64,000 nucleotides of DNA from Mytilus galloprovincialis (lineage: Eukaryota; Mollusca; Bivalvia; Mytilida; Mytilidae), in NCBI RefSeq assembly GCF_965363235.1, contig NC_134838.1, positions 12,308,441 through 12,372,440 of the forward strand. The letters run 5' to 3'. Below the pieces are notes generated by a model. It saw only the letters and a list, made by a program, of their open reading frames with translations. It searched no databases and had not been told where the DNA came from. Positions 12,258-23,455 of the stretch are shown in pieces. The translations under genes were made by a program, and so were the position numbers. Positions within the stretch are counted from its first letter, which is position 1. Every line of letters begins with the position of its first letter.

Positions 12258-12622
12258 GGTGAATTAATATGAAATACAAAAAACACAAAAATACAAACAC
12301 TATTTACACCTTTTGTGAAGAAATGGCAAAATTCCATGTTTTGCTATCAGAAACCTTCAAAATTATTTGGATAAAAAATTTATAAAGTGTCATCAGCAAT
12401 CAATGTTAAGTTAAACAATATTTGTAATTTCAATTAAACTTTTCTTCTGCAACTCTTTATACATTTCTGTATTATATTTTCATTCAAATACATTTTTGGG
12501 GTTTCATATATACATGTTACTGTACATGTAGCATAACATGGGTTTTGCCATATCTACATTGCAGTTCTCATTTTCATTCAACTCAAGTATTTTCCTCATC
12601 ATCACTACATTGACTACACAGA

Positions 12623-15600
12623 TTAAGAATCTAAGTCAATGGGAAGAATTCCTACACCTACTCCACCTTCATGAGCACACATGGGCTGTAAAGATTTCCA
12701 TTCGTCCTTGTCTGGCTCGTAAGATTCCACTGTAGTTAACTGAACAATACCGTCATATCCACCAATCGCAAAAAGTTTTCCATATGATGCTACCATAGCA
12801 ACACGACTTCTTCTTATCTGTAGTGGTTTGACATATGCCCATTCATTCTTCTGAGGATCATAGCATTCAACACTATTCAAAAATATTGACCCATCATATC
12901 CACCAGCCACATACAGTTTTCCGTTTAATGTAGCGACACCCAGACGACATCGTTTTGTTAACATGTTAGGTATGTACCTCCAAGTATTGGTTGAAGGATT
13001 ATAGCACTCCACCGAATCAAAAATTGATAATCCATCATGGCCACCGCAGGCAAATATTTCTCCATCAAGACAGGCAACACCTGCAGCACTTCTGTGTTTT
13101 AACATACTAGCTACCATAGTCCAACTATCTGCATCTGGGTCATATATTTCTACCGTTCTGAGTGATGAAACCCCATCATAGCCACCACAAGCATAAACAT
13201 GTTTACCAAGAGATGTGGCTCCATGTGCACTTCGTTTACAATGCATTTTACAAACTGTTTTCCATGTTTTATTTCTGGGTTTATACACTTCTACAGTATT
13301 TAATCTGTCTTCTCCATCATACCCTCCTATGGCATACAAACAACCTATGTGAACAGAAACAGCTACTCTACTTCTGATCGTTGTCATTGGTTCTACAACT
13401 GTCCATCTATTGACAATAGGATCGTAACATTCCACTAAATTCATCGAATATCCAGAGGATGTCAACCCTCCTACAGCATATATGATGCCAGGAATGTCTG
13501 AACAACATCTTGGTCTTGTTTTAAATGTTTGTAGAAGAGTTCTCCTCTCTGGCATCAGGTGGTAGTCTTTTGCTTCATCTAGGAGATCTCTACATTGCAA
13601 TGAGTTTTTAATGAGTTCTTCCGTGGCTACCTTGTCAGACAGGTAATGAGGTGTTAGTAATGGTAGTCTTACTTTAACCATCAGTTCTGGTAATGCCTTA
13701 CATCTCTCTTCTGTGTTCTGTTTTACCCAGTTTATCACTGCCTCAAATACTTGTTCTTCAGAATCAATGTTCAACTCATCTCTTGTTATGATCTCCAATA
13801 CGTCAGTTAGACTGAGGTTAAAAAATTCTTCAGACTTCATTATTTCTTTGAAATGTTTCTGCAAATATTTATTTGTAGCTTCCACTAAACTGGTACACAT
13901 GTACTGGTCCCCAAATGTTCTTACTCCTAAAACATTATATGGTTTAAGTCTTCTTTTCAAGAAATCGCAGCAAGCTTCTTTGACTGCCTGCAGATGTAGA
14001 AAACTTGCAGCCACAAGTAGTATTTGTACATTATCTACATCAATCTGTACTTTTCCATTGTATGCAAAATTAACAAGGGCTTCCAAAGCGTTTGGGTCTA
14101 TTCCTTGCATGGTAATTTCATCTTGTTTAGACTCTACCATATCATGTGTGAACATGGCATGAAAGTATGGTATAGTAGCAGCTAACACTATTCTGTGTGC
14201 TGTAAATTTTCTGTCTCCAACCTGTAAATAATAACAGAACTGATTATTGTCAAATGAAATTACAAAACCATATCAAAGTGATTAAACCATAAAAGTATTA
14301 ACATCAATAAACCACAAAGTAAATAGCATTTTTTTGTTTTTTTGTTGAAAGCAGAATAAATAAATAATCACTTTGGGCCAAATTAAAAAAAAATATGTGT
14401 ATTTCCTACTACCCTTCCCTCCCTATTTTTAAAACTAAAAAATAGCCTTCATGTACCCTAAAGTTTTTTTGTCATTTTTCAATTAGCAGATTGTCCCTCC
14501 CTTAGACTCCATGTAAAGAAAAAAGGTAAATAATAAAAAAAAAAAAAAGATTTGATATGTAATAGGAAACACACATATATATTTGTTTTTTGCCTTATCA
14601 AAGTAATTACACCCAGGCAATCTTAATGGTCAAAACATGAGTTTAGTCCTTTTCAACTGATTTTTATAGTTTGTTTTAATGTTGTTCTGTTACACCACTG
14701 TCCCAGTCAGGAGCCTGCATTTCAAATTCAATGGTTGTCTTTTGTTAATGTACAAAAATGTATATCATATTTGTATTTTCCTTCATAGCTTTGTACATAA
14801 TTCAGGATGCTAGCTTTCTCTCTTAAATTGCTTTACATTTGTTATTTCTGGGCCTTTCATATATGTAGCTGTTTAGCTAAAAGCCTTATCATTGCAAATC
14901 CAGGGGGGTTCTGAGGGTTGGAAACCCCCCCCCTTTTTTTTTAACGATCAATGCATTTGAATGGGGACATATAGTTGGAACCTGGGAACCCCCCTTTTAA
15001 AATGGCTGGACCCGCCCCTGCTTATGGTATGTTATTCTCATTATTAGGCCAACTAAAACTAATTAGTAGATTTTCATCCAAATTTTTGAAAAAAATGGGG
15101 CGGGTGGGAGGATTTTATTTAACATTTTTTATTTCATATGAAACCTTCTTGTCACGTGTTATACATATATGCAAGTGTAATAATAAGCTTATATCATGTA
15201 AATACATGCATAAGGTATTGTGTATGATTTTTCAAATGCTTAATATAAAAAAGAAGATGTGGTATGATTGCCAATGAGACAACTGTCTACAACAGACCAA
15301 CATGACACTGACATTAACAACTATAGGTCACTGTATGGCCTTCAACAATGAGCAAAGCCCATACCGCATAGTCAGCTTTAAAAAGACAATGTAAAACAAT
15401 TCAAAAGAGAAAACTAACGGCCTTATTTATGATCCCGATAACAAAAAGACACTATAGGAACAGATCTGAGAGTACTCGCAGTTATCTGACAGCGAGGTCA
15501 AAGCCACTAACAACTATTAAAAATCATGCATCTAAGACTAAATTTCTATCAACCCGTACACATCCAACATCAAAATACATTAAATACATAACTCTGATTG

Positions 15601-18600
15601 GCCACCACTGTTCTACATGTAATTGCCGCTTTAGAAACCTATTTTATAGTAAACAGCAGAAACATGGAGAAAATTAATGCTCTCTTCAGTTGGACTACCT
15701 ACACCAACTTTATTTTGCGTTCTAAGCAATTGTTTGTTGTCCTAATAAGATAAAGCAAATGCATTGGTATGCAACAGGGATGGGGTCAATTACTTTAGAA
15801 TGTAATCGATTAAATTACAATTACTTTGCCAATAAAATGTAATCGATTACATTACAATTACACCCTATTTCATAAGTAATCGATTACATTAGATTACTTT
15901 TCTTGAAAGTAATCATGATTACTTTAGATTACTTATGATTACATTGTATATTGCAATATCAAAGTCTTTTTTATAACTTTTTATCTTCACAAAAAGATAA
16001 TTTTTGTGATATTTTTAAAAGCCTTAATTTTTCTATCTTATTTAAAATAATTTATAGACAAGTACAGTGTAACATGTGTAACTTTATAAAATAGCTATAG
16101 ACAAGTGCCTTTCTCTATGTTTAAAATTAACTTATTTTTTTCTACAAATTTTAACCAACTTCCTAATTAACAAAAAACCTGAACAAATAAGGAAAAATTA
16201 ATTAAGTATAGTTTTATTGTCTGTTGGGACATAATTGACACATCCATTAATGTTTTACAGGTGTTAATCACAACTTCCATTTTTTAACAAACAATAGGTG
16301 AGCTTGGGTATTAAAATTTTATTGTCTTAATTACAATAATAAATAAAGTTAAAAGTGGCTGATTGTCATTATTTGTTTGAAAAGTTTTTAATCCTGATCT
16401 AATCAAGGATTTGTATAGTAAGAATCTTACTATACAAATCCTTGATCTAATTAAAAATTAATAGAATTATTGTCAGGTGAAAACACAAAACAGCTTTGTA
16501 ACTTAGGAAAGTATATACATTTCTCTTTAAATTAAGAAACAGTTTATTGTAATAAAAGAAATTTTGTATTGATGATACTTCTGACGTCACCTATTATTTA
16601 CTATGCATATTGTTTGTAATATTATGCCATATGTATACACTGTACATGTACTTGTTTATACTGATGAGCCATAAGGCTCAAAGTTAATAAAGAATAAAAA
16701 TTAGAATGCACATATTACACACGAATTTATAGACCAAAATTTATTCAATTAATAAATAAATGAAATCTGGTTTTAACTTCCATTTTGAATTAAGTGGGCT
16801 CATATATTTATGTCGACCATCAAGGTCAGATTGGAACTAAATGTTTTCTGCATTTGAATTTATTTATGCTAAAATATTTTGTAACTTATATGAAATTAGA
16901 GTTAATATCAGAAGTTTTCAATCAAGGAAAAAAAATTCTTTCAAGGCATATTCTTGTTTCCTAAGAGCTCAATCTCACAATGAAATATTTGAGAGGCAAT
17001 TTCCTTTAATAAACTGTTAACAAAATAAAACACTCGGTTATACAAATTTGTTATGTAGATGATACAATTCATCACATTAAACAAGGTCCCATCATTGTGA
17101 ATACTAGTTTCATGATTTTTCATTCAAGCTTTACATTTTCTTATTTTCATCTTGTCTATCAAAAAACTATTTTCATAAATTTGTAATCAGCAAGTAATCA
17201 TATAAATGTAATCTTAAAGTAATCTAAAAGTAATCATGATTACACCTGTTTTTGGCAATGTAATTGATTACATTATGATTACTTGTAATCAGAAATGGCC
17301 TGATTACTGATTACATATGATTACACTGCAAAATGTAATCGATTACAGCTGATTACAATTACTGATTACGATTACCCCATGCCTGGTATGCAACACAAGT
17401 ATTATAAGTACAGAATAAAATGAAAACTCAAACAGCGTTGAAAAAATAAGATTGGTCCTTTTAAATATGCAAGATGCGAATATAATTACAATGTAGAACA
17501 TAAAGTTGTTTAATGACTATTGTGGGTATTGGGATAGAGGATGTTTGCTGTTTGTCTACAAAAATCGAAAGGCATGGCTAAATCTAAATCTAAGGGCTTG
17601 CTATAAATTAATAAATTAAAAATGCGTATGTTTGTCGACTTTCTGAACTCAATATACGGTCACCAATCTAACAAGTTCATGTTTGTGTCAATTCCTTTAT
17701 TCCAGTCATGATTTTTGTACCAATGTGTTCCACGATTCTTACGCTTTTGGGTTTCATTCACAGTCCAAATTTCTTGACACAAAGTTATTGTATAAATAAA
17801 ATAATCCAAGGTGTTCTAATCACAAACATTTGTGACATACAGCGATTTGCGTTCTTGGACACAGCGTATTACTCATAACCCGAATATTTCATGCCTTTCT
17901 CGTAATCAATCTCTATTCTCGGTAAATGATGTTGTCATCATAGATCAGCAGAATATATCGACTTAATAATTTAGTAAGAATACTCTAAGAAATACGAAAA
18001 TGGAAATTTGAAACAGGAAGCTTTGATTGAAACGAAATTATCGACGGTTACCGGTAACAAATGAACAAAATCCGGAAATCGTAATTTTTTCAAAAATAAA
18101 AAAAATCGGGGCGGGAAGATTTCAGAGGGGCGGGCGGGGATGAAAATCTATCAATTAATTTTAATTGGCCTAAATGGGATTCTTTTTATCATTTTATGCA
18201 GCCAACATTACACTTTTGCACTGAAAGCAGCAATTACTTGTGAAACCCAGGGTCCCACAAAACTCTTCATGAATTAGACTGTTTATACATATATATATAT
18301 ATATGTTGCTATAGAGTTTTTAATGACAGAAATATTATATCATTCTTAATAACTCGTTAACTTCCATGGGTTTCGCCCCATCAAACCAACCGAAAAGCCC
18401 TCAGACCCTTGTCGAGGTTTGGTCGTACAAGTAGAAATGGCTAAGTTACATTGTACGCCACTGGGGGTATGCAGGGGCATAAAAAGAACGACCAAGTCGA
18501 CTGTGGCTGAAACGTTTTAATAAATGAACTGTCCCACTTGATCTAGTGGTCATTTTAGGATTAAAAAACAATTATTTGGACATATTGACTTAAAAAAGAT

Positions 18601-19660
18601 TGATTTGTGACGTCAAATTTCTTCAGGAAAAAGCACTAATGGAGGATGTAGGGGGAGTTAAGCCTGCATCAGGTCAGGAATAACCACCAATTGGTGGATT
18701 ATACCTCAATTGACGTATAATCCACCAATTGAGGTATATTGGTATAGACCAATTGACGTATAATGCAATTTTTTTGTAATAAAATGCTAGTGTGCGATAG
18801 GAGCATGATTTTGCAACTTGCTACCTATTTTATGACTCTTATTGAGTCCTCTGAAAGTTTCAGTTTTGTCAAAGCCTGCTGCATCTCTTGAGAATGCATG
18901 TGTACAGCAATTCTTTTGTTGAAACATTTGTACTATTGACCATGATTGACTTTTAATAATGAAAGTCAAGTACTAACAAAGAGCTCCATTCACCTGTGGA
19001 GTTGTACTCATGATCGCATGACTGCAAACAGTAATGATGTCCATTGACAGATGATTACAGGTAAATTTGCCTATCAAGAATTGACAAGATAACAATAGAA
19101 GAAACTGCAAATACAATTATTGATTAAATGCAATATGTTATGTCACTATACTAAACTAGGAATGTTTGACAAGTTTTCATACCATAATATGGTTTTAAGA
19201 AAACAATGCTCCATTTTGATAGAATAATTTCTTTTGAAAAACAAAGAATTATACACCAATTGGTCTATACCATTATACGTCAATTGGTGGATTATACGTC
19301 AATTGAGGTATAATCCACCAATTGGTGGTTATTCCTGACCTGTGCATCCCGGCCAGATCTAGCTGTGCATCCAATACTGACAAGATTAGACAGGACACCA
19401 TGCAAGGATTAGGAAGGTGTCACGGATTATTTTTTTAAATAGCCTTGCAAGACGTTACAATTATTTGGACTAGGGGGAGTGAAGACAAGGATTTTGATAA
19501 ACATGATTTGAGATCAGCATTTTACAATGTAAGAAAAATACACATGTTTAACCTTTAATGTGACATCACACAATTTCCCCTGTCTTCTTATGTCTTCGAA
19601 CACAGGAAATGCAGTCTTTGGTAGATCTTCTTTCACGAAAACAGATACATCGTCAGCCAT
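12623..19660 (-). CDS. KLHL18: KLHL18, Kelch-like protein 18 (complete, two exons)
   Basis: Exon 1 is 19660-19553 (ATG at 19660, 36 codons, [12 protein letters not shown]... to KLCDVTLK), donor GTTAAA. Exon 2 is 14221-12623 (532 codons plus stop), acceptor TTACAG. Both junctions are phase 0 and give 568 aa, against 574 in human. Order: BTB from about residue 25 to 130 ([24 protein letters not shown]), BACK to about 240 ([21 protein letters not shown]), the linker [13 protein letters not shown], then six Kelch blades with GGYDG or GGHDG repeats and the C-terminal HEGGVGVG signature. KLHL18 is a substrate adaptor of Cullin-3 ubiquitin ligases; in vertebrates it acts on Aurora A and UNC119. BTB should bind CUL3 and the propeller the substrate. 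No break or odd residue was seen. The intron is 5.3 kb and full of transposons. Confidence 0.95.
14898..15017 (+). repeat. Dispersed GGGGGGTTC...CCCCCC repeat
   Basis: Begins near CCAGGGGGGTTCTGAGGGTT and ends GGACCCGCCCCTG, with runs of C and T between and the core GATCAATGCATTTGAATGGG. I recognise this from mussel sequence as a recurrent block; only one copy is in the window. Confidence 0.4.
15251..15424 (+). repeat. Dispersed repeat (CCAATGAGACAACT family), copy 1
   Basis: AAGAAGATGTGGTATGATTG, then CCAATGAGACAACTGTC, CAACTATAGGTCACTGTA, TTCAACAATGAGCAAAGCCC and GAAAACTAACGGCC. The same ordered blocks recur at 32385-32498 (-), 34200-34280 (- fragment), 42111-42296 (+), 50996-51200 (-) and 54510-54660 (+). 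SINE or MITE; no ends proved. Confidence 0.7.
15775..17385. mobile_element. hAT-type non-autonomous DNA transposon
   Basis: The 1611-bp element starts CAGGGATGGGGT and ends ACCCCATGCCTG, imperfect inverted ends of the hAT form (CAGGG/CCCTG-like). It is flanked by a perfect 8-bp target duplication GTATGCAA (15767-15774 and 17386-17393), the hAT length. Both ends carry many subterminal GTAATCGATTAC / GTAATCATGATTAC motifs, which look like transposase binding-site clusters. The middle has no transposase frame and holds a perfect 22-bp hairpin (16402-16446). Confidence 0.9.
16402..16446. repeat. Perfect 22-bp inverted repeat, 1-nt loop
   Basis: Arms 16402-16423 and 16425-16446 are exact complements (ATCAAGGATTTGTATAGTAA... 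and its mirror) around a single A. It lies in the middle of the hAT element. Confidence 0.9.
18670..19342. mobile_element. MITE with long TIRs and 5-bp target duplication
   Basis: Ends CAGGTCAGGAATAACCACC and its complement; inverted match runs about 70 bp. Each arm is itself built from repeats of CCAATTGGTGGATTATAC / CAATTGACGTATAAT. Flanks TGCAT (18665-18669 and 19343-19347) look like a 5-bp target duplication. No coding capacity in the 673 bp. Confidence 0.8.
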
Positions 19661-20497
19661 ATTTGTTTTGCAAAGAGACATAATGTGAAAGGAAAAGAAA
19701 TCACTTCAACACTTGTTTGTTTACGAGAGACGCAGATAAGATCTGGTGAGATTGATTCTTACAATTTAAAAAAACAGCTTAAAACCGAAGTTGATATTAA
19801 AAAAAAAGAATAACACAACGAACTACCGACATTTCCTAGAAGAAACAAATCATCAAAGATAACATTTATAATAAATAACGCTGATATTAAACAGCCAATA
19901 GGTCTATTGCGATAGTTCGCAAAAAACTTATTTACACTTGTGTGTAACAATGATTTGATTTCGCCAGTGTAATTTATCCGGAGGAGATCCCTAGTGACTT
20001 TTCATCCACCAACATAAATTCACTAGCTTTTTTTTTTTTTTTTTTTTTATCCTGGAACAGTGTTAAACGGTTAACGGACAGATAGTCACAGGACAAAAAG
20101 TCACAGGACATAAAGTCACAAATTTGGTAGGACAAAAAGTCACGGCAAATAATTTGTTGACAACTGTTTAAATATATAAGAGAAATATCTTGAAATATTT
20201 ACTTCATAATTTTAAAATACATTTCTTCATATTAAAGTTTAGGAAATGTGTCATCAAACTTCAAAATTGAAGATTTATTTAATTTTAATCATGCAAAGAA
20301 AATATTTATTGGCACTATGAACTTGAGCCATTTAATTGCCAAGCAACTTTGACATATTGTTTTTTTTAACAATTATTTGATCATCTTTGATATTTTTTTG
20401 ATAAATTTTGTTTACAAAGTTGGTTTTTATAGTTCTAGAAAAATGCAATATTTTTTTTGTAAAAATAAGCGTTTTCTTTTTCAAAGAAAATAATTAG
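19661..20497. other. KLHL18 5' flank and GGACAAAAAGTCACA repeat
   Basis: The first 300 bp should hold the KLHL18 5' UTR and promoter (minus strand); no TATA box was recognised. At about 20070-20150 a tandem of GGACA-AAAGTCACA blocks begins a dispersed repeat whose reverse complement occurs at about 41610-41775. Confidence 0.5.
20070..20240 (-). repeat. Dispersed repeat with GGACAAAAAGTCACA blocks
   Basis: Four blocks of GGACA(A/T)A(A/G)AGTCAC in 80 bp, followed by TTTGTTGACAACTGTTTAAA and ATCTTGAAATATTTACTTC. The reverse complement of the same ordered sequence is at 41610-41775. A lone TGTGACTTTTTGTC is also present near 25888. Confidence 0.6.
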
Positions 20498-20736
20498 AAC
20501 TAGATGTGTCAAAGCGACACGAATGGCCCTGTCTCACATATAAAAAAAATAGCTCAAAATCTGGAGACATATAGAAAAATGTCCGTATAACTGTCATTTT
20601 CAACAATTTTCAAAGTTGTAAACCCTTAATTTTAGATAAAAATTAGAAGAGCGGAACGAAACTTAAACTTAATCTGTAACTCATCATGGTTAGCTCACAT
20701 ACCAAAAGTCAGCCCAATATTTGAAAGCATTCAGAA

Positions 20737-22690
20737 ACAAGAGGCTCTCAAGAGCCTGAATCGCTCACCTTAATTCTTTTGGTTAAATCTCTCATCAATG
20801 ATTATTTTGGCTTTTCAATTTATTTAAAATGTTTTTTGGATCGTCCTATTTTCTTCAAAAGCTAAAAAAAATAATCATTTTCTCCTATGTTCTATTTTAG
20901 CCATAGGAGCTATGTTTCTTGACATACAAGGAAATAAAATATAAAATTTATACTAGATACTCTGAAACTCATTTAGCCTAAGTTTGGCTGAAATTGATAC
21001 AGCAGTTTCAAAGGAGAAGATTTTTTAAAGTAAGTCAACATGATGAACAAATTGTGAAAAAAGTCTTTAAAGGGCAATAACTCCTTAAGGGGTCAATTGA
21101 CAATTTTGGTCAAATTGACTTAATTGAAGATCTTACTTTGCTGAACATTATTGCTGTTTACAGTTTATTTCTATCTATAATTATATTCAAAATAATAAAC
21201 AAAAACAGCAAAATTTCCTTAAAATTATCAATTCAGGGGCAGCAACCCAGTTGTCTGATTCATCTGAAAATTTCAGGGCAGATAGATCTTGACCTGATAA
21301 ACAATATTACCCACGTCAGATTTGCTCTAAATGCTTTGGTTTTTGAGTTATAAGCCAAAAACTGCATTTGACCCCTATGTTCTATTTTTAGCAATGGCGA
21401 CCATGTTTGTTGATAGATCATAACTTCGGATACAATTTACAAACTAGATACCCTAAGGAACATTCAGTTAAAGTTTGGAAGTATTTGGCCCAGTAGTTTC
21501 AGAGGAGAAGATTTTTGTAAAAGATTACTAAGATTTACGAAAAATGGTTAAAAATTGACTATAAAGGGCAATAACTCCTAAAGGGGTCAACTGACCATTT
21601 CCGTCATGTTGACTTATTTGTAAATCTTACTTTGCTGAACATTATTCCTGTTTACAGTTTATCTCTATCTATAATAATATTCAAGATAATAACCAAAAAC
21701 AGCAAAATTTCCTTAAAATTACCAATTCAGGGGCAGCAACCCAACAACAGATTGTCTGATTCATCTGAAAATTTCAGGGCAGATAGATTTTGACCTGATA
21801 AACAATATTACCCCATGTCAGATTTGCTCTAAATGCTTTGGTTTTTGAGTTATAAGCCAAAAACTGCATTTGACCCCTATGTTCTATTTTTAGCAATGGC
21901 GACCATGTTTGTTGATAGATCATAACTTCGGATACAATTTACAAACTAGATACCCTAAGGAACATTCAATTAAAGTTTGGAAGTATTTGGCCCAGTAGTT
22001 TCAGAGGAGAAGATTTTTGTAAAAGATTACTAAGATCTACGAAAAATGGTTAAAAATTGACTATAAAGGGCAATAACTCCTAAAGGGGTCAACTGACCAT
22101 TTCCGTCATGTTGACTTATTTGTAAATCTTACTTTGCTGAACATTATTCCTGTTTACAGTTTATCTCTATCTATAATAATATTCAAGATAATAACCAAAA
22201 ACAGCAAAATTTCCTTAAAATTACCAATTCAGGGGCAGCAACCCAACAACAGATTGTCTGATTCATCTGAAAATTTCAGGGCAGATAGATCTTGACCTGA
22301 TAAACAATATTACCCCATGTCAGATTTGCTCTAAATGCTTTGGTTTTTGAGTTATAAGCCAAAAACTGCATTTGACCCCTATGTTCTATTTTTAGCAATG
22401 GCGACCATGTTTGTTGATTGATCAAAACTTCGGATACAATTTATAAATTAGATACCCTAAGGAACATTCAGTTAAAGTTTGAAAGTATTTGGCCCAGTAG
22501 TTTCAGAGGAGAAGATTCTTGAAATAGTTTACGACGACAGACGACGGACGACAGACGACAGACGACGGACGACAGACGACAGACGACGGACGACAGACGA
22601 CAGACGACGGACGACAGACGACAGACGACGGACGACGACGGACGCCAAGTGATGGCATAAGCTCACTTGTCCCTTCGGGACAGGTGAGCT
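20737..22690 (-). mobile_element. Non-autonomous element with 502-bp tandem units (GCTCACCTGTCC family)
   Basis: Left end ACAAGAGGCTCTCAAGAGCC is a stem-loop (GGCTCT-CA-AGAGCC) next to ACAAGA. Right end is CTCACTTGTCCC-TTCG-GGACAGGTGAGCT, another hairpin. Inside are about 3.3 head-to-tail units with landmarks GCAATGGCGACCATGTTTG at 21391, 21893 and 22395 (502-bp spacing; a weaker match near 20895), then a (GACGACAGAC)n tract. It sits inside the GGAACGAAACTT element, between CAGAAA and AAGTAG. No protein is coded; the 71-codon frame at 21138 is part of the repeat unit. Confidence 0.8.
22528..22650 (+). repeat. GACGACAGAC/GACGACGGAC microsatellite
   Basis: About 110 bp of alternating GACGACAGAC and GACGACGGAC blocks close to the right terminus of the 502-bp-unit element. 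Central or near-terminal microsatellites are usual in such elements. Confidence 0.9.
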
Positions 22691-23048
22691 AAAAAGTAGT
22701 CTGTTTCCCGGCCGTTATTGAAATTCTTGACAATATTCCGAAGGCATACTGAATGTTTTACGGAGGGGACCAACCTAGCTAAAAAGGTCCGTATAACTGT
22801 GATTTTCAAAAATTTATCAAAGTCCAAAGCCCGAAATTACAGCAAAAATTAGCCGAGCGGAACGAAACTTAAACTTGATCTGTTACTCATTATGAGTAAC
22901 TCACAAACCAAAATTCAGCCCAATATCTGAAAGCGTTTAGAAATAAAGTCTGTATAACTGTGATTTTCGGCAACAATTTATCAAAGTCCAAAGCCCGTAA
23001 GCGTTAATTATTTCGGCAAAAATTAGCCGAGCAGAACAAAACTTAAAC

Positions 23049-23144
23049 GTCGGTTAAAAGCTCATTAGAGCTTATGTTTGTCTATGTTTTATATACCATG
23101 CCGACTCTAAATAAAGCTTATTTATTATTATTATTATTTATTTA
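23049..23144 (+). mobile_element. Short 3'-tail retroposon insertion (LINE/SINE tail)
   Basis: A 96-bp insert splits one GGAACGAAACTTAAAC unit. It contains GACTCTAAATAAAGC followed by an (ATT)n tail and is flanked by TTAAAC (23043-23048 and 23145-23150), a likely target duplication. Such short inserts ending in an ATT microsatellite are typical 5'-truncated non-LTR retrotransposon products. Confidence 0.65.
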
Positions 23145-23455
23145 TTAAACTTGATCTGTAACTCATCTTGGTTAACTCACATGCCCAAAAATCATCCCAA
23201 TATCTGAAAGCGTTTAGAAAAAAGTCCGTATAACTGTGATTTTCAACAGATTATTTATCAAAGTCCAAAGCCCGTAATTTTGGCAAAAATTAGCGGAGCG
23301 GAACGAAACTTAAACTTATCTGTAACTCATCATGGAGAACTTAAATTCCATAGATCAGCCCAATATCTGAAGCGGCTTTGAAAAAAACTGCGTATAATGG
23401 TTTGTTGCGGAATGACGGAATGAAGGAATTACGGAATTACGGAATTTCGGACAAG

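Larger units (their letters stand above)
15044..18173. mobile_element. TIR element (TTAGGCCAA ends) hosting later insertions
   Basis: Left end TTAGGCCAACTAAAACTAAT followed by TAGATTTTCATCC and a GGGGCGGG tract; right end is the reverse complement with few mismatches (ending AATTGGCCTAA at 18173). Terminal match is at least 36 bp. Between the ends are a SINE-like copy and a complete hAT element, so most of its 3.1 kb is later insertion; its own sequence is about 1.3 kb without coding capacity. The target duplication is unclear. Confidence 0.65.
14222..19552 (-). other. KLHL18 intron 1
   Basis: Contains a GC-skewed dispersed repeat (14898-15017), a TIR element (15044-18173) that itself contains a SINE-like copy (15251-15424) and a hAT element (15775-17385), and a separate MITE (18670-19342). 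No exon was found between the two KLHL18 exons. Confidence 0.85.

Noticed and set aside
11967-12272. Two overlapping open frames of 83-101 codons
   Set aside because: Their second halves are pure translations of the 22-bp minisatellite.
13713-14162. 149-codon open frame on the plus strand
   Set aside because: Antisense shadow of the KLHL18 BTB/BACK exon; no domain and no independent support.
21138-21353. 71-codon open frame
   Set aside because: Part of the 502-bp tandem repeat unit; the sister units do not keep the frame.
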